A DNA stretch of 64,000 bases from positions 99,606 to 163,605 of the forward strand of contig JASXSV010000008.1 in the NCBI GenBank assembly GCA_030674915.1, given 5' to 3'. The stretch comes from Candidatus Endonucleibacter bathymodioli (GTDB taxonomy: Bacteria > Pseudomonadota > Gammaproteobacteria > Pseudomonadales > Endozoicomonadaceae). The translations under genes and the position numbers were made by a program. Below the pieces are notes generated by a model. That model made no database searches and was not told where the DNA came from. It was given only the letters and a program-made list of their open reading frames with translations. Positions 1 to 9,065 of the stretch are shown here, piece after piece (the stretch's first letter is position 1; every line of letters starts with the position of its first letter).

Positions 1-17
1 ATACCAGTATAGCTTCC

Positions 18-1571
18 GTGGTTTCCTTATGCTCAGATGCACAGGATGGTTCAGAGTTTGATACACAGCAGCAACAGGTGCTGTTTCTTGAATTTCCTGA
101 TGTTGTCATTAGCAATATCCTTTCTCGTCTGAGTTTTCATGACACTTACAAAGTTTCAATAACGTGTCATACACTAAAGGATTTCGTAGCTGATAATGCG
201 TTTATAGCTAGGAATTTTTTTTCAAAACTTTCTAGCTGGCAGCAGGATGAAGTTAAAAGGAATGCAGCGACAATCAGTGAAAAGCAACTAACAGCCTGGG
301 TAAATCAGTTTACTGACAAAGAACAAACAGCGGGCGATCTAATTAAGCTTAAAAATAGGGGATACCGATATTTCCCACATGTTTTATGGCACACAATTAG
401 CAAACTCATGGTTAACTGCTCTAAATTCATACTAACTCAGAAATCCTATTTGTCCGATCTTTATTATGATCTCCAATTTAGCGCTGACAGCTGTTATGTT
501 GTGTGCAGAAGTTTTGGTAGTGAGGTTATAATCTGGGGCCAAGACAAAAATAATGGAGAATGGATAAAACAATCTACTATCCCCTATCACTGTGTCATTA
601 AAAACGTTTGCTTTCAAGGTGATACCAGTCACGTACTGGTCGAGGATCATGGCCTTAACACAATCTGGGGCCTAGACACAAATAGGGAATGGTGCAAAAA
701 AATCACATTTGTCAATGAAATCAGGTACAGATCATTCGACATCAGCGGTAATTGCCGATATATAGTGACCACTGATTCCAGCAGGGGATATTATGATATC
801 TCAATATGGCGTTTAGGGCCTACGGGACAACTAACCGATGAAACTGTTATTTGTGAACCCGCTGACGGATTGTCTAAAAATAGCATCTATTTCAGTTCAG
901 ATGGCACCGATCTTGTATGTTCTTTTTATCATGGTACATCATCGGTCTGGGGAATTGGGGTGGATGGGAAATGGGTAAAAAAAGCCATCCTTTCCAATAA
1001 CGGAAGCGTAGATACTGCCATTAGTGCCAATGGCTCTCATATATTGACTGAATCCACCAATAACGAAAACAATGTTAACATTTGGAGCAAGCAGGACAGC
1101 GGGAATTGGGTATATACAACCACTATTCCAACTGGTAGACGGTGTAATCCTAAAGCCATCAGCTCTGACGGCACACATGTAGTTCTCAGTGATGAATTTG
1201 GTAGAATCAAAATATGTAGCCTGAGAACAGCAGAAGAATGGATAGCAACAGACTTCACTCATGAAGTGGTCAGCAATATTAGCTTCAGCTCTGATAACCT
1301 TCATTTGGTACTTGGCGGTAGGAATGGTGTAATTACGGTCTGGGGCTTGGGTAAGGACAAAGAATGGACAGAAAAAGCTAGAATTGATAACTGCCAAAAA
1401 AAGATCAGATCCATCTCCTTTAGCCCAAATGGTCGCCTCATATCGGCCTCCTTTTTTGGTATGTCCCCCGCCGCAATCTTTGAACTTAGGCGTGCAGATA
1501 GCCAAACCCTTACTTTACCAATGTCTAATGTTTGCGAGTGTGCGAAAGATCTTGGGGCAGATTCACCTTAA
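18..1571 (+). CDS. F-box and WD-repeat-like protein (5' end may lie outside the window)
   Basis: The first listed codon is GTG at 18, but the frame stays open to base 3, so the true start may be upstream of the window. Residues about 21-68 fit an F-box: a leucine/proline opening (FPDVVISNILSRL) followed by a hydrophobic-spaced helix set. F-box domains bind Skp1 and recruit substrates to eukaryotic SCF ubiquitin ligases. From about residue 140 to 500 there are repeated units of roughly 45 residues with a hydrophobic-Ser-Asp-Gly turn, then I/V-W-G, then a polar stretch ending in W, which is a WD40-like propeller pattern. The same unit style appears in the secreted protein at 58401-59882, so the two are probably related. 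No signal peptide is visible in the part shown. The inferred role is a translocated adaptor that bridges a host target to the host SCF complex. The F-box call is fairly sure; the number of propeller blades is not. Confidence 0.72.
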   Translation: MVSLCSDAQDGSEFDTQQQQVLFLEFPDVVISNILSRLSFHDTYKVSITCHTLKDFVADNAFIARNFFSKLSSWQQDEVKRNAATISEKQLTAWVNQFTDKEQTAGDLIKLKNRGYRYFPHVLWHTISKLMVNCSKFILTQKSYLSDLYYDLQFSADSCYVVCRSFGSEVIIWGQDKNNGEWIKQSTIPYHCVIKNVCFQGDTSHVLVEDHGLNTIWGLDTNREWCKKITFVNEIRYRSFDISGNCRYIVTTDSSRGYYDISIWRLGPTGQLTDETVICEPADGLSKNSIYFSSDGTDLVCSFYHGTSSVWGIGVDGKWVKKAILSNNGSVDTAISANGSHILTESTNNENNVNIWSKQDSGNWVYTTTIPTGRRCNPKAISSDGTHVVLSDEFGRIKICSLRTAEEWIATDFTHEVVSNISFSSDNLHLVLGGRNGVITVWGLGKDKEWTEKARIDNCQKKIRSISFSPNGRLISASFFGMSPAAIFELRRADSQTLTLPMSNVCECAKDLGADSP

Positions 1572-1603
1572 ATTTCTCGGCTAGCAATCCAACGTTTCAG
1601 CAG

Positions 1604-1640
1604 AACCACATGGCTCAATAAATGGTTTATCCATGTGGTT
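1604..1640. terminator. Hairpin after the F-box gene, possible terminator
   Basis: A perfect 10-bp stem (AACCACATGG, 1604-1613, with CCATGTGGTT, 1631-1640) encloses a 17-nt loop, 33 bases after the F-box/WD stop codon. Only a short run of T follows, so it may be a weak intrinsic terminator or an RNA-stabilising hairpin. Confidence 0.45.
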
Positions 1641-1689
1641 TTCATGGCTCGCATAGCAGCACTGCTATTATTCCCTGCATGAAATGGTT

Positions 1690-1830
1690 AATCAAAACAA
1701 TGGAGATATTCTTCAACTTGTTTATGGGCGCATTCTGTGGATGCTAAAGTTATTTGTTTCATAGGACAATGCTATTTGTTTGTGTGGCTGTATTATCTCA
1801 CATTTCTTAGACGTGTTAAGAGCTTCCTTA
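1690..1830 (-). mobile_element. Remnant of an IS5-type element, left end plus first codons of transposase
   Basis: On the minus strand this carries the sequence that also occurs at 12593-12660 and 57131-57185: an IS end followed by GTGAGATAATACAGCCACAC. It then runs into an ATG whose first codons read MKQITLAS, like the start of IS5-group transposases, and hits a stop about 25 codons on. Only the left end survives. The rest of the 1572-1951 gap holds no gene I can support. Confidence 0.5.
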
Positions 1831-1951
1831 ATAGTCTGAGAAAGTCAATTACAATAGATATTAGTTCATTTGGCTGTTCGACAATCCATCTAAGAGCATC
1901 AAATTCACTCTGAATGTCTTAGAGTTTTAGCATTTAGTTACCTATACCATC

Positions 1952-2848
1952 CTAAGTGTTTAAATCCTCGTAGCCTGGTGCGATTACCAAATTTTCTACG
2001 CCATATAATGTTTGTCTATTTTGGAGCCAGAAGTGGTTTTCCATTCCGGTTAAGTGGTGGTGTTCAGAGCAATCGACATTCCAGCGTCTAAGTACATAGC
2101 CAGCCACAGCAGCACGAACCTGCACTTTCAGCATGCCGTCTGTCATTGCGTATTCGGCTGCGATCGTTTCTGGGTGTTTGAGCCTTGGGTGAGGCACGAT
2201 GTGCATTTCAACAATGCGATTCCACTGGATATCAGCGTCTTTGGTTTGCTTCTTAGGCGTGTCGATATTCAGAATTTTAGGGTTACCCATTCGATTGATT
2301 ACAAAGTCTGTAAAGCGTTCGCGTTTTCGATCGAAAGCTCTGACATGCCAGCGCAAGCCGTTATCGACTAAGGCAAACGGGACAATCTCTCTCGTACTTG
2401 GTCCGCTTGATAATGAGCGATATCCAATCTGCAGGATTTTCTTTTGATGAATGGCCTTTGTTACTTCGGCGAGTACATCAAGATTTGGCGAGTTAAGGTG
2501 TGTTGGTGTTTCAGAAGTAATGAGCGCGCTGTTGGTCGCAACATGATCATCGCCCAGCCCATGACAAAGTGCCGACAAAGCCTGACTGCCAGGGTATTCA
2601 AAAACCGGCTTGGAATTATCGGACTCTATATAGGTTTTCGCCTTGGTGTCGTAAGTCAGGTTTTGAGGTGCGATCTCTTTATATAAAGAGATGTCTCTTG
2701 TCGCTGCAGCGGCTTTAATACCAAAGCGAGACATCAGATCATTTCTATTGAAGGCGCCTAAGAATCGTAATTTAAAGTCAATATGAAACAGCCTTTCTTT
2801 TTGAGATTGCCCTATATCATCCAATAGCTTATGTGATTTAGAGCTCAT
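1952..2848 (-). CDS. WYL-domain transcriptional regulator (BrxR/CapW-like) of the Wadjet operon
   Basis: The product is 298 residues. The N-terminal ~80 residues form a winged-helix DNA-binding region (FNRNDLMSRFGI followed by AAATRDISLYKEI). The centre (about 130-190) is a WYL ligand-sensing domain with the variant motif RWHVRAFD in place of WYLRAY. The C-terminal part (about 205-298) is a WCX-type extension ending YGVENLVIAPGYE. This architecture is that of BrxR and CapW, repressors that sit beside BREX, CBASS and other defence operons. It is transcribed divergently from jetA with a shared 416-bp gap, so it most likely represses jetABCD, itself or both. The start is supported by GAAGGGA about 9 bases upstream. 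What ligand or signal it senses cannot be told from the sequence. Confidence 0.85.
   Translation of the reverse strand: MSSKSHKLLDDIGQSQKERLFHIDFKLRFLGAFNRNDLMSRFGIKAAAATRDISLYKEIAPQNLTYDTKAKTYIESDNSKPVFEYPGSQALSALCHGLGDDHVATNSALITSETPTHLNSPNLDVLAEVTKAIHQKKILQIGYRSLSSGPSTREIVPFALVDNGLRWHVRAFDRKRERFTDFVINRMGNPKILNIDTPKKQTKDADIQWNRIVEMHIVPHPRLKHPETIAAEYAMTDGMLKVQVRAAVAGYVLRRWNVDCSEHHHLTGMENHFWLQNRQTLYGVENLVIAPGYEDLNT
2673..2692. promoter_or_regulatory. Perfect 20-bp palindrome inside the WYL regulator gene; half-site recurs in the shared promoter gap
   Basis: ATCTCTTTATATAAAGAGAT is a perfect 20-bp palindrome in the 5' third of the regulator gene. The 12-mer GATCTCTTTATA that includes its left arm recurs at 2991-3002, and CTCTTTATA also at 2982-2990, both in the gap between the regulator and jetA. 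The arrangement suggests an operator half-site family. The palindrome lies in coding sequence, so chance is possible. Confidence 0.3.
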
Positions 2849-3143
2849 TTAATCATTCCCTTCTTTCTTCGTGCTGCTGAAGTTACAGTACTTTTTCATT
2901 TATCGGAAGTATTTTTTTGCACCCTGTATTTTTTAAGATATACGCCACCTTAAACGCTATTTTCATTACCCGTTTATATCGCTCTTTATAGATCTCTTTA
3001 TAACTACGAGTGCTCGAATTATGCGCTCAGCACTGCTTTTATCTGGCTGCTCACGGGCGCTTTTTCAGTATATGCACAATCATTCTACTTATTTTTCAGG
3101 GCAAATGATAATACTAAGCGTATATGGGGGTCAATAATGGGTG

Positions 3144-3171
3144 TTGACATAATCAAAAGGATGATGATAAG
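3144..3171 (+). promoter_or_regulatory. Candidate sigma-70 promoter for jetABCD
   Basis: A perfect -35 box TTGACA (3144-3149) is followed after 16 bases by GATAAG (3166-3171), a 4-of-6 match to the -10 box. The jetA start lies about 95 bases downstream. No other strong pair is seen in this gap. Confidence 0.5.
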
Positions 3172-3264
3172 ATTTGTAAATTGATTATAGGTGATTCGTG
3201 ATGACCTAGCGGCTTGTTTGGCTGAAATGTATTTTAACGAAACTATATATGTGAGGTGTTCTGA

Positions 3265-4734
3265 GTGAGGCAGCTGTATGAGGGAAATGTATTGAGCTTC
3301 CAAGGTTTGCAAGCAAGATATCGGTGTCTATCCGAGAGCGCTGCTTGGAGGCTGTTAAGGGCAGCCAAAGCACCTTTTATCTTAGCATTCATTGCTGATC
3401 TTTTTTCTGATGAAAGTGAAATCCCACGCGGTCGGGCTCGAATAATGCTAGATGAGATAGTTAGCAGCCGAGAGTCAGGGAACTGGTCAACAGAGACATC
3501 AGCGACTACTTATCTGAATGAGTGGATCAATAGAGGCTGGTTGCGTGAAATGGATGATTTGTTAACCAAGACAGACGCCAGTGAGATGGCGCTTAGGTTT
3601 TGTAACGGGTTGGACGAGAGATATTCAGGCACTACCGCTTCGCGTTTACGCATCGTACAGGAGGCAGTGCGTGATTTGGATGTGGCGACAAACCCTAATA
3701 TTGGTGAAAAGGTGGATTTGCTTGAAAGTAAAAAGGTTGAAATTCAGCTAGAAATTAACGCACTTAAAAAAGGAGTGGCTCCCGAACTAAACGAGGTTAA
3801 ACAGCGGGAGTGGATTCGAGAAATATATCATCTTGCTTCTGCTCTCACCGGTGACTTTCGTTGGTTAGAAGATAAAATCAGGGAGTTAAACAGAGATTTT
3901 AGGGTGAAAATCATCGAAGGTGATTCTCGTGGCGATGTTCTTTCATCGGTAATGGATGAAGAAGACGTACTTTCTACAACTGAACCTGGAAGCGCTTTTG
4001 ACGAGTTCTATAATTTACTGTGCGATGGTAACAGGTCAACGGAGTTTCGTGAGCAGCTAAACCGTATCTTGAACAGACCTGTAGGAAAGCAATTATCTGA
4101 GAAGCGTCGTAATTTTTTGAAACAGTTGATGCGCGAATTGGGGCGTGATAGTGAACGAGTCATGCGCGTTAGGCGTCGCTGTGACGAAGGTCTTCGGTCT
4201 TATATCAAAAGTGGAGCTGCCGCTGAGAATCAAACAGTCGATCGCCTGCTGTCACAGCTGGAAAAGCAGGCTGTCGTTTTGCGGCTGGATTTAAAAACTG
4301 AAACAGCTCTTAGCCTACCCGTTGGGCCGATAAAAATTAAGTCACCTGAATCTATGCGGTTGCAAAGCCCTGATGACAAACTTGATACATCTGGAGTGGA
4401 AGAAAAAGTAAACAGCCGAGAGCCCAGTTCTCATGTTCTTGATTGTCTGGATGCTGTTCGGGTGGGGGACATTGCCCATAAAACGTTAAGTACTCTCAGG
4501 AAATATGGCCCTATGTCTATAGCAGGGGTGGTTGACCGAAATCCAATACAGTCTGGTCTGGAAGAGTTGGTTGCCTATTGGCGAGTAGCACATGCTGTTG
4601 GTGCAACTGCGTTAGAGCAAAAAGAAGATGTGCTGCTGATGGATAAGCAAGGTGGCTCGCTAAAAACGACAATGTCAACCTATCTGTTAAGTGCTGAGTT
4701 ATTTCCGGCAGATATGGATGAGCTGGATCTATAA
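3265..4734 (+). CDS. jetA: Wadjet protein JetA (DUF3375, MukF-like kleisin)
   Basis: The product is 489 residues from a GTG start. The N-terminus has the JetA pattern SAAWRLLRAAKAPFILAFIADLF, then TYLNEWINRGWL. A middle region carries heptad-rich segments and a FDEFYNLLCD stretch (about 230-240). JetA is the kleisin-like subunit that, with JetB and JetC, forms an SMC-type complex related to MukBEF. In Wadjet systems the complex extrudes loops on small circular DNA and hands plasmids to the nuclease JetD. It is the first gene of a tight operon; the gap to jetB is 40 bases. Length and gene order match type I Wadjet. A later start is possible because no strong ribosome binding site is visible near the GTG. 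Confidence 0.88.
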   Translation: MRQLYEGNVLSFQGLQARYRCLSESAAWRLLRAAKAPFILAFIADLFSDESEIPRGRARIMLDEIVSSRESGNWSTETSATTYLNEWINRGWLREMDDLLTKTDASEMALRFCNGLDERYSGTTASRLRIVQEAVRDLDVATNPNIGEKVDLLESKKVEIQLEINALKKGVAPELNEVKQREWIREIYHLASALTGDFRWLEDKIRELNRDFRVKIIEGDSRGDVLSSVMDEEDVLSTTEPGSAFDEFYNLLCDGNRSTEFREQLNRILNRPVGKQLSEKRRNFLKQLMRELGRDSERVMRVRRRCDEGLRSYIKSGAAAENQTVDRLLSQLEKQAVVLRLDLKTETALSLPVGPIKIKSPESMRLQSPDDKLDTSGVEEKVNSREPSSHVLDCLDAVRVGDIAHKTLSTLRKYGPMSIAGVVDRNPIQSGLEELVAYWRVAHAVGATALEQKEDVLLMDKQGGSLKTTMSTYLLSAELFPADMDELDL

Positions 4735-4774
4735 AAATTATCTATCGGGTAAATAGGGGATTTAAGGAAAAACT

Positions 4775-5659
4775 ATGGCTAATAACTCGCCTCCGAACAG
4801 TTCCTGTTCCATAGTCACCGGTGAAGGGGTTACCGGTAAAGAACTTACGAGTAAGAATGAAGAGATCAGAACATCTGACGATGACAGGTCTTCTGGCAGT
4901 GATGAGAATAATAGTTCGGAGGCGGAAAGCTCAGGTGGGGCCGAGCTAGCACGGCAGGAGAAAAGTGAGTCAGATATGCCTCATGAAGCTAGATATGCTT
5001 TGGTGTATTTAATGCGAAAAGGCTCTGTGATAGCTGCACAAAAATCAAAATTATTTGAATTGGTATGCCGCCATGCGGAGGTAATACGTAGACATTTGTC
5101 TGAAGTTTATTTGGGGTTGGTACTCGATCAAAAAAGGGGTGTGGCATTCATCGCCATGTCTGACTCTGATTATAAAAATGAGAGCGACAATAGCCGCGAT
5201 GAATCTGACGCTGGTTCTTATATTGAGGGTCAGGAAGATCTGGAACTAGAAGAATTCCCAATGTTGATCTCAAAGCGAACACTATCGCTTTATGACACCT
5301 TTATGCTGCTCGTTCTAAGAAAACATTACCAAGACCGGGAGTCTCTCGGAGAACAAAAAATAACGATAGATATTGAGCGACTTGAGTCGTACCTGATACC
5401 TTTCCTTTCATTTACAGGTCATGCGTCTAAAGACCGCAAAAAGCTGTTGGCAAGAGTGAAAGAGATGGTAAAGAAGAAGCTGTTGTCGACGATTAGTGGC
5501 ACTGAAGATCGATACGAAATCACTCCCATTATTCGTTATGTCGTGGACGCGAGTTTTTTAGAATCCATGAAAGCGGAATATACCTCGCTTGCCTCAGGTC
5601 AAACTGGTTTAAATGATGAAGGTAAACGCAAGCAAGACAACGGTGGCACTAATGAATAA
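4775..5659 (+). CDS. jetB: Wadjet protein JetB (DUF4194, MukE-like)
   Basis: The product is 294 residues. The first ~70 residues are a Ser/Glu/Asp-rich, low-complexity extension. The DUF4194-like winged-helix core then runs from about 70 to 275, with a second acidic insert (about 130-160) before LSLYDTFMLLVLRKHYQD. JetB is the MukE-like KITE subunit that binds the kleisin JetA. The acidic N-terminal tail and insert look long for the family and may reflect local drift. GGAAAAACT just before the ATG is a weak ribosome binding site. The gene overlaps jetC by 8 bases. Confidence 0.86.
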   Translation: MANNSPPNSSCSIVTGEGVTGKELTSKNEEIRTSDDDRSSGSDENNSSEAESSGGAELARQEKSESDMPHEARYALVYLMRKGSVIAAQKSKLFELVCRHAEVIRRHLSEVYLGLVLDQKRGVAFIAMSDSDYKNESDNSRDESDAGSYIEGQEDLELEEFPMLISKRTLSLYDTFMLLVLRKHYQDRESLGEQKITIDIERLESYLIPFLSFTGHASKDRKKLLARVKEMVKKKLLSTISGTEDRYEITPIIRYVVDASFLESMKAEYTSLASGQTGLNDEGKRKQDNGGTNE

Positions 5660-8600
5660 TAAGAAGGCGGTTTTTGTATCTGATTTGTTTCCCCAAGGAC
5701 AAATCCGATTGTCAGAGCTCTCGGTTTACAATTGGGGTTCTTTTCATGGGCTTCATACGGCGTCTATTAATGCCGGCGGTACATTAGTGACGGGCGATAA
5801 CGGCGCTGGCAAATCAACTTTTATTGATGTGCTGATGGCGCTTCTTTTACCAGCTGGTAAAGCTACATTTAATGTTGCTGCTGCTCAGGGTGATCGCTCG
5901 GATAGGTCCCTTTTATCGTATATGCGGGGTAGCTTTGGATCCGCACATGATGCCTCTTCCACTCGAGTAAAAAACAAGCGTGAAAAAGGTGTTGTTACCG
6001 GGCTTGGAGCGCTTTATTCATGTGAAGATGGCTCGTCTGTTACTCTGGCGGCGCTCTTTTGGACGAACGGCTCAACGAATTCGTTAAGCGATGTAAAGCG
6101 AGTTTATATTGTTGCTAAACGGAACATGCGCTTAAAGGAATTGCTCGACGCTTTTGGAAAAGGGAATGCTAGGCAGCTGAAACAATGGTTGCGTGAGGAT
6201 TCGGCTATCACAGATTGTGATAGTAATTTCTCTGATTATCAGGAGCTCTATCGCAAACACCTCTACATGGATAATAAAAATGCGCCTGCTTTGTTGTCTC
6301 GTGCACTTGGGCTCAAGAAGATAGATGATCTTACAAAGCTCATCCGTGAGTTAGTGTTGGAGCCCAGGGGTGTAAAGGAGGATGCGGTAGAGGTCGTTAA
6401 AGAGTTCTCGGATCTCATGGCAATTCATAAGGAGCTGAATGATGCCCAAGAGAAATCTAATTATTTAAGTCGATTGCCAGGGCTTGCTGAATCTATTTTA
6501 AAGGCAGCGCAGACTTTGGATTCATTGCAGCTAGAAAAAGATTATTTAGGCGTTTATTTTGGTGAAGCGCTTTCGATCCTTTGGTCGAAGAAGCTGACAG
6601 AGATAGAGAATAAATTAGAGGAGATAGGAAGAGCAATTAGGCTTGCAGGAATCGAAGAAAAAGATGCACAGTGCTCGGTTGAAAAAAGGCACGAAGAGTA
6701 TCTTAATCTCGGTGGCGACAAAATTGAGTCTTTAAAGAAAGATATCAGCAACGTTAAAGATAAGCTTAATGATGTTACTAACGAATCTTCTGATTACCAA
6801 CGCGATTGCCACAACCTAAACTTGATTTCAGAACTAAATGAAGAGCTATTTTTAGCTAACAAGAGTACAGCAGCCGAAAAATTAGCAAAAAATGGAGATG
6901 ATATTAAACAGAGTCAAGATTGTTTTGGTGGTGCTGCCGCTGAGTTAAGTAAACAACAGGAGAGTTTAAAGGATATTAAAGATGATATTCGAGAGATTGA
7001 AGCTCGTCCAGATTCAAATATAGATGTTTGTTATCAGAAACTTCGTGATGACATGATAGACTCACTTGATTTACCAAGAGGGCAACTCGGGCAACTCGTT
7101 TTTATTGGTGAGTTACTGGATGTAAAAGACAATGAGAAACCATGGCAAGGTGCTATTGAACGTGCGTTAGGTGGTCTCAAAACGACCTTGCTTGTACCTC
7201 AAAAAAGCTACTCGATGGTGACGCGCTGGCTCAATGTTAAGCATACCGGACTGCATGTGAGGGCGCAGGTTGTTTCTCTAAATCGATCAGAGCAATTTTC
7301 AGATTCGGCCAAGCCAGCTTCAAACCTAACCGAGTTCAAGGAGCGCGGGTACCTTCGTAAACTTGAATGGAAAGATCATCAATATCGCGATTGGTTGAAA
7401 GGTCATCTAGAAAAGTTTGACCTGCAGTGCGTATCTGGTACCGATGAGCTTGATGCTACGCCATTCTCAATGACACAAGAAGGCCTTGTGCATAGGGAGA
7501 GAGGCCGTTTCGAAAAGAAAGACCAGCGGCGTATAGATGATCGCAAAAGTTGGAGTTTAGGGTTTTCGAATCAGTCGCGTCTGGTGCTTTTAAAATCGGA
7601 TAAGAAAGATGCTGAACGTTGCCTGCGGGATCTGGATACCACTGTAGAAGAAGCAAGAAGATCCCTTAATAAAACCGTTAAGGAAGAAAAGTTATGGGGA
7701 ATACTTTCTTCCTATGAATGGGAGAAAGTAAACGCGCCATACTGGCAACAGCGCTTGAAAACTGTGAAGGCAGATTTGGAGAAGCTTGAACAATCCGGGG
7801 GAGATCTTGGGCGCGCTAAAAGTCGATGGGATACTGCTAAAGAGGATCTTCATAAGATTCAAGAAAATAAGGGCCTGCTCTTGAAGGAAGAAGGCTCTCG
7901 TGACAATGATAAAAAACATGCTCAGGGACAAGTAACTAAATATCAGCAACTAGCGTCAGCTGGTATGACGGATGATGTCAGAACGCTGCTGTCCGAAAGA
8001 GTTGGAGATGTCACATTAGAGAATGCTGAGCAACAAGTTACTTTTGAAAAAGCGCTTGATGCCGAGTTAGAAACAGAACGCTCTGCTAAAAGCACTGCCG
8101 AGAATAAGGCAAGCGGCATCATGGGATCGTTTAGAGGAAAAGATAAGTGGCAGCACCTAACAGTCGATTGGCCCACGGGTTTGGAAGGACTTCAATATTA
8201 TTTGGATCATTATTTATATGTTGAACAAGAAGGATTGCCGAAATTATTTGAGAGGTTCACAGAGCGATTAAATAAGCACGCGACCCAGTCATTGGCGGGA
8301 ATTAAAACCAAGATTGAATCGGAAAGAGAAGATATCCTCGAACGAATAGATACAATCAATAGTGTCTTGAAGCGTGTTGAGTTTAAGCAAGGTAGCTATT
8401 TAAGACTTGGATCAAAGCGTGAAAAATATCCGCATGTGCAGGAGTTTGAGGAAAAAGTCAATAGCGCCCTGAGGCAGGCGACAAGTGATGACCATGAAGG
8501 CAGGTTTAAGCTTTTGGAAGATGTTGTCAAGATACTTAAAAAAGCAAGTGCGTCAGGTACTTCGAGTAATATGGAAAGTTTAAGGCTGTTAGACCCAAGG

Positions 8601-9065
8601 TACCAAATGTCATTTTTTGCTGAGGAAGTTGATTCACAAAACGGCAATATACGCGACGTACTTGAGTCCAGTAGTGGTAAGTCTGGTGGTGAAAAAGAAT
8701 CTTTCGCTGGGACTATCGTGGCCGCTAGCCTTGCTTATGTTTTAACGCCAGCTGGATATGACAAACCTATTTATTGCACAGTGTTTTTGGACGAGGCATT
8801 TTCAAATACATCTGAGGCTGTAAGCCGAAGGGTTCTGAGAGTATTTAAAGAATTACATCTACACGTCAATCTAATTACGCCCTATAAGAATCTGAACCTA
8901 GCAAGAGAGTCTGCTAAATCATTGCTTATAGTAAAACGCAACCCTGAGTTACATGAAAGTAATTTGTGTGAAATGACTTGGGAGGAGGTTGATCGGCAGA
9001 CGGCTGAGCAAAAACAATCTGTGATTTCAAAGGAAATCGCAACTGATATAGAGCGGGATGAATGA
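5652..9065 (+). CDS. jetC: Wadjet protein JetC (SMC/MukB-like ATPase)
   Basis: I place the start at the ATG at 5652, which overlaps the jetB stop by 8 bases; a further in-frame ATG lies at 5613. The product is about 1137 residues. A Walker A motif GDNGAGKST lies at about 48-56. It is followed by a long coiled-coil region (about 250-950) interrupted by a hinge-like globular part (about 480-640). The ABC signature region KSGGEKESF is at about 1009-1017 and Walker B (VFLDEAFS) at about 1043-1051. This is the SMC motor of Wadjet. It hydrolyses ATP to extrude DNA loops on circular plasmids. All catalytic motifs are present, so the protein appears intact. Confidence 0.9.
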   Translation: MNNKKAVFVSDLFPQGQIRLSELSVYNWGSFHGLHTASINAGGTLVTGDNGAGKSTFIDVLMALLLPAGKATFNVAAAQGDRSDRSLLSYMRGSFGSAHDASSTRVKNKREKGVVTGLGALYSCEDGSSVTLAALFWTNGSTNSLSDVKRVYIVAKRNMRLKELLDAFGKGNARQLKQWLREDSAITDCDSNFSDYQELYRKHLYMDNKNAPALLSRALGLKKIDDLTKLIRELVLEPRGVKEDAVEVVKEFSDLMAIHKELNDAQEKSNYLSRLPGLAESILKAAQTLDSLQLEKDYLGVYFGEALSILWSKKLTEIENKLEEIGRAIRLAGIEEKDAQCSVEKRHEEYLNLGGDKIESLKKDISNVKDKLNDVTNESSDYQRDCHNLNLISELNEELFLANKSTAAEKLAKNGDDIKQSQDCFGGAAAELSKQQESLKDIKDDIREIEARPDSNIDVCYQKLRDDMIDSLDLPRGQLGQLVFIGELLDVKDNEKPWQGAIERALGGLKTTLLVPQKSYSMVTRWLNVKHTGLHVRAQVVSLNRSEQFSDSAKPASNLTEFKERGYLRKLEWKDHQYRDWLKGHLEKFDLQCVSGTDELDATPFSMTQEGLVHRERGRFEKKDQRRIDDRKSWSLGFSNQSRLVLLKSDKKDAERCLRDLDTTVEEARRSLNKTVKEEKLWGILSSYEWEKVNAPYWQQRLKTVKADLEKLEQSGGDLGRAKSRWDTAKEDLHKIQENKGLLLKEEGSRDNDKKHAQGQVTKYQQLASAGMTDDVRTLLSERVGDVTLENAEQQVTFEKALDAELETERSAKSTAENKASGIMGSFRGKDKWQHLTVDWPTGLEGLQYYLDHYLYVEQEGLPKLFERFTERLNKHATQSLAGIKTKIESEREDILERIDTINSVLKRVEFKQGSYLRLGSKREKYPHVQEFEEKVNSALRQATSDDHEGRFKLLEDVVKILKKASASGTSSNMESLRLLDPRYQMSFFAEEVDSQNGNIRDVLESSSGKSGGEKESFAGTIVAASLAYVLTPAGYDKPIYCTVFLDEAFSNTSEAVSRRVLRVFKELHLHVNLITPYKNLNLARESAKSLLIVKRNPELHESNLCEMTWEEVDRQTAEQKQSVISKEIATDIERDE

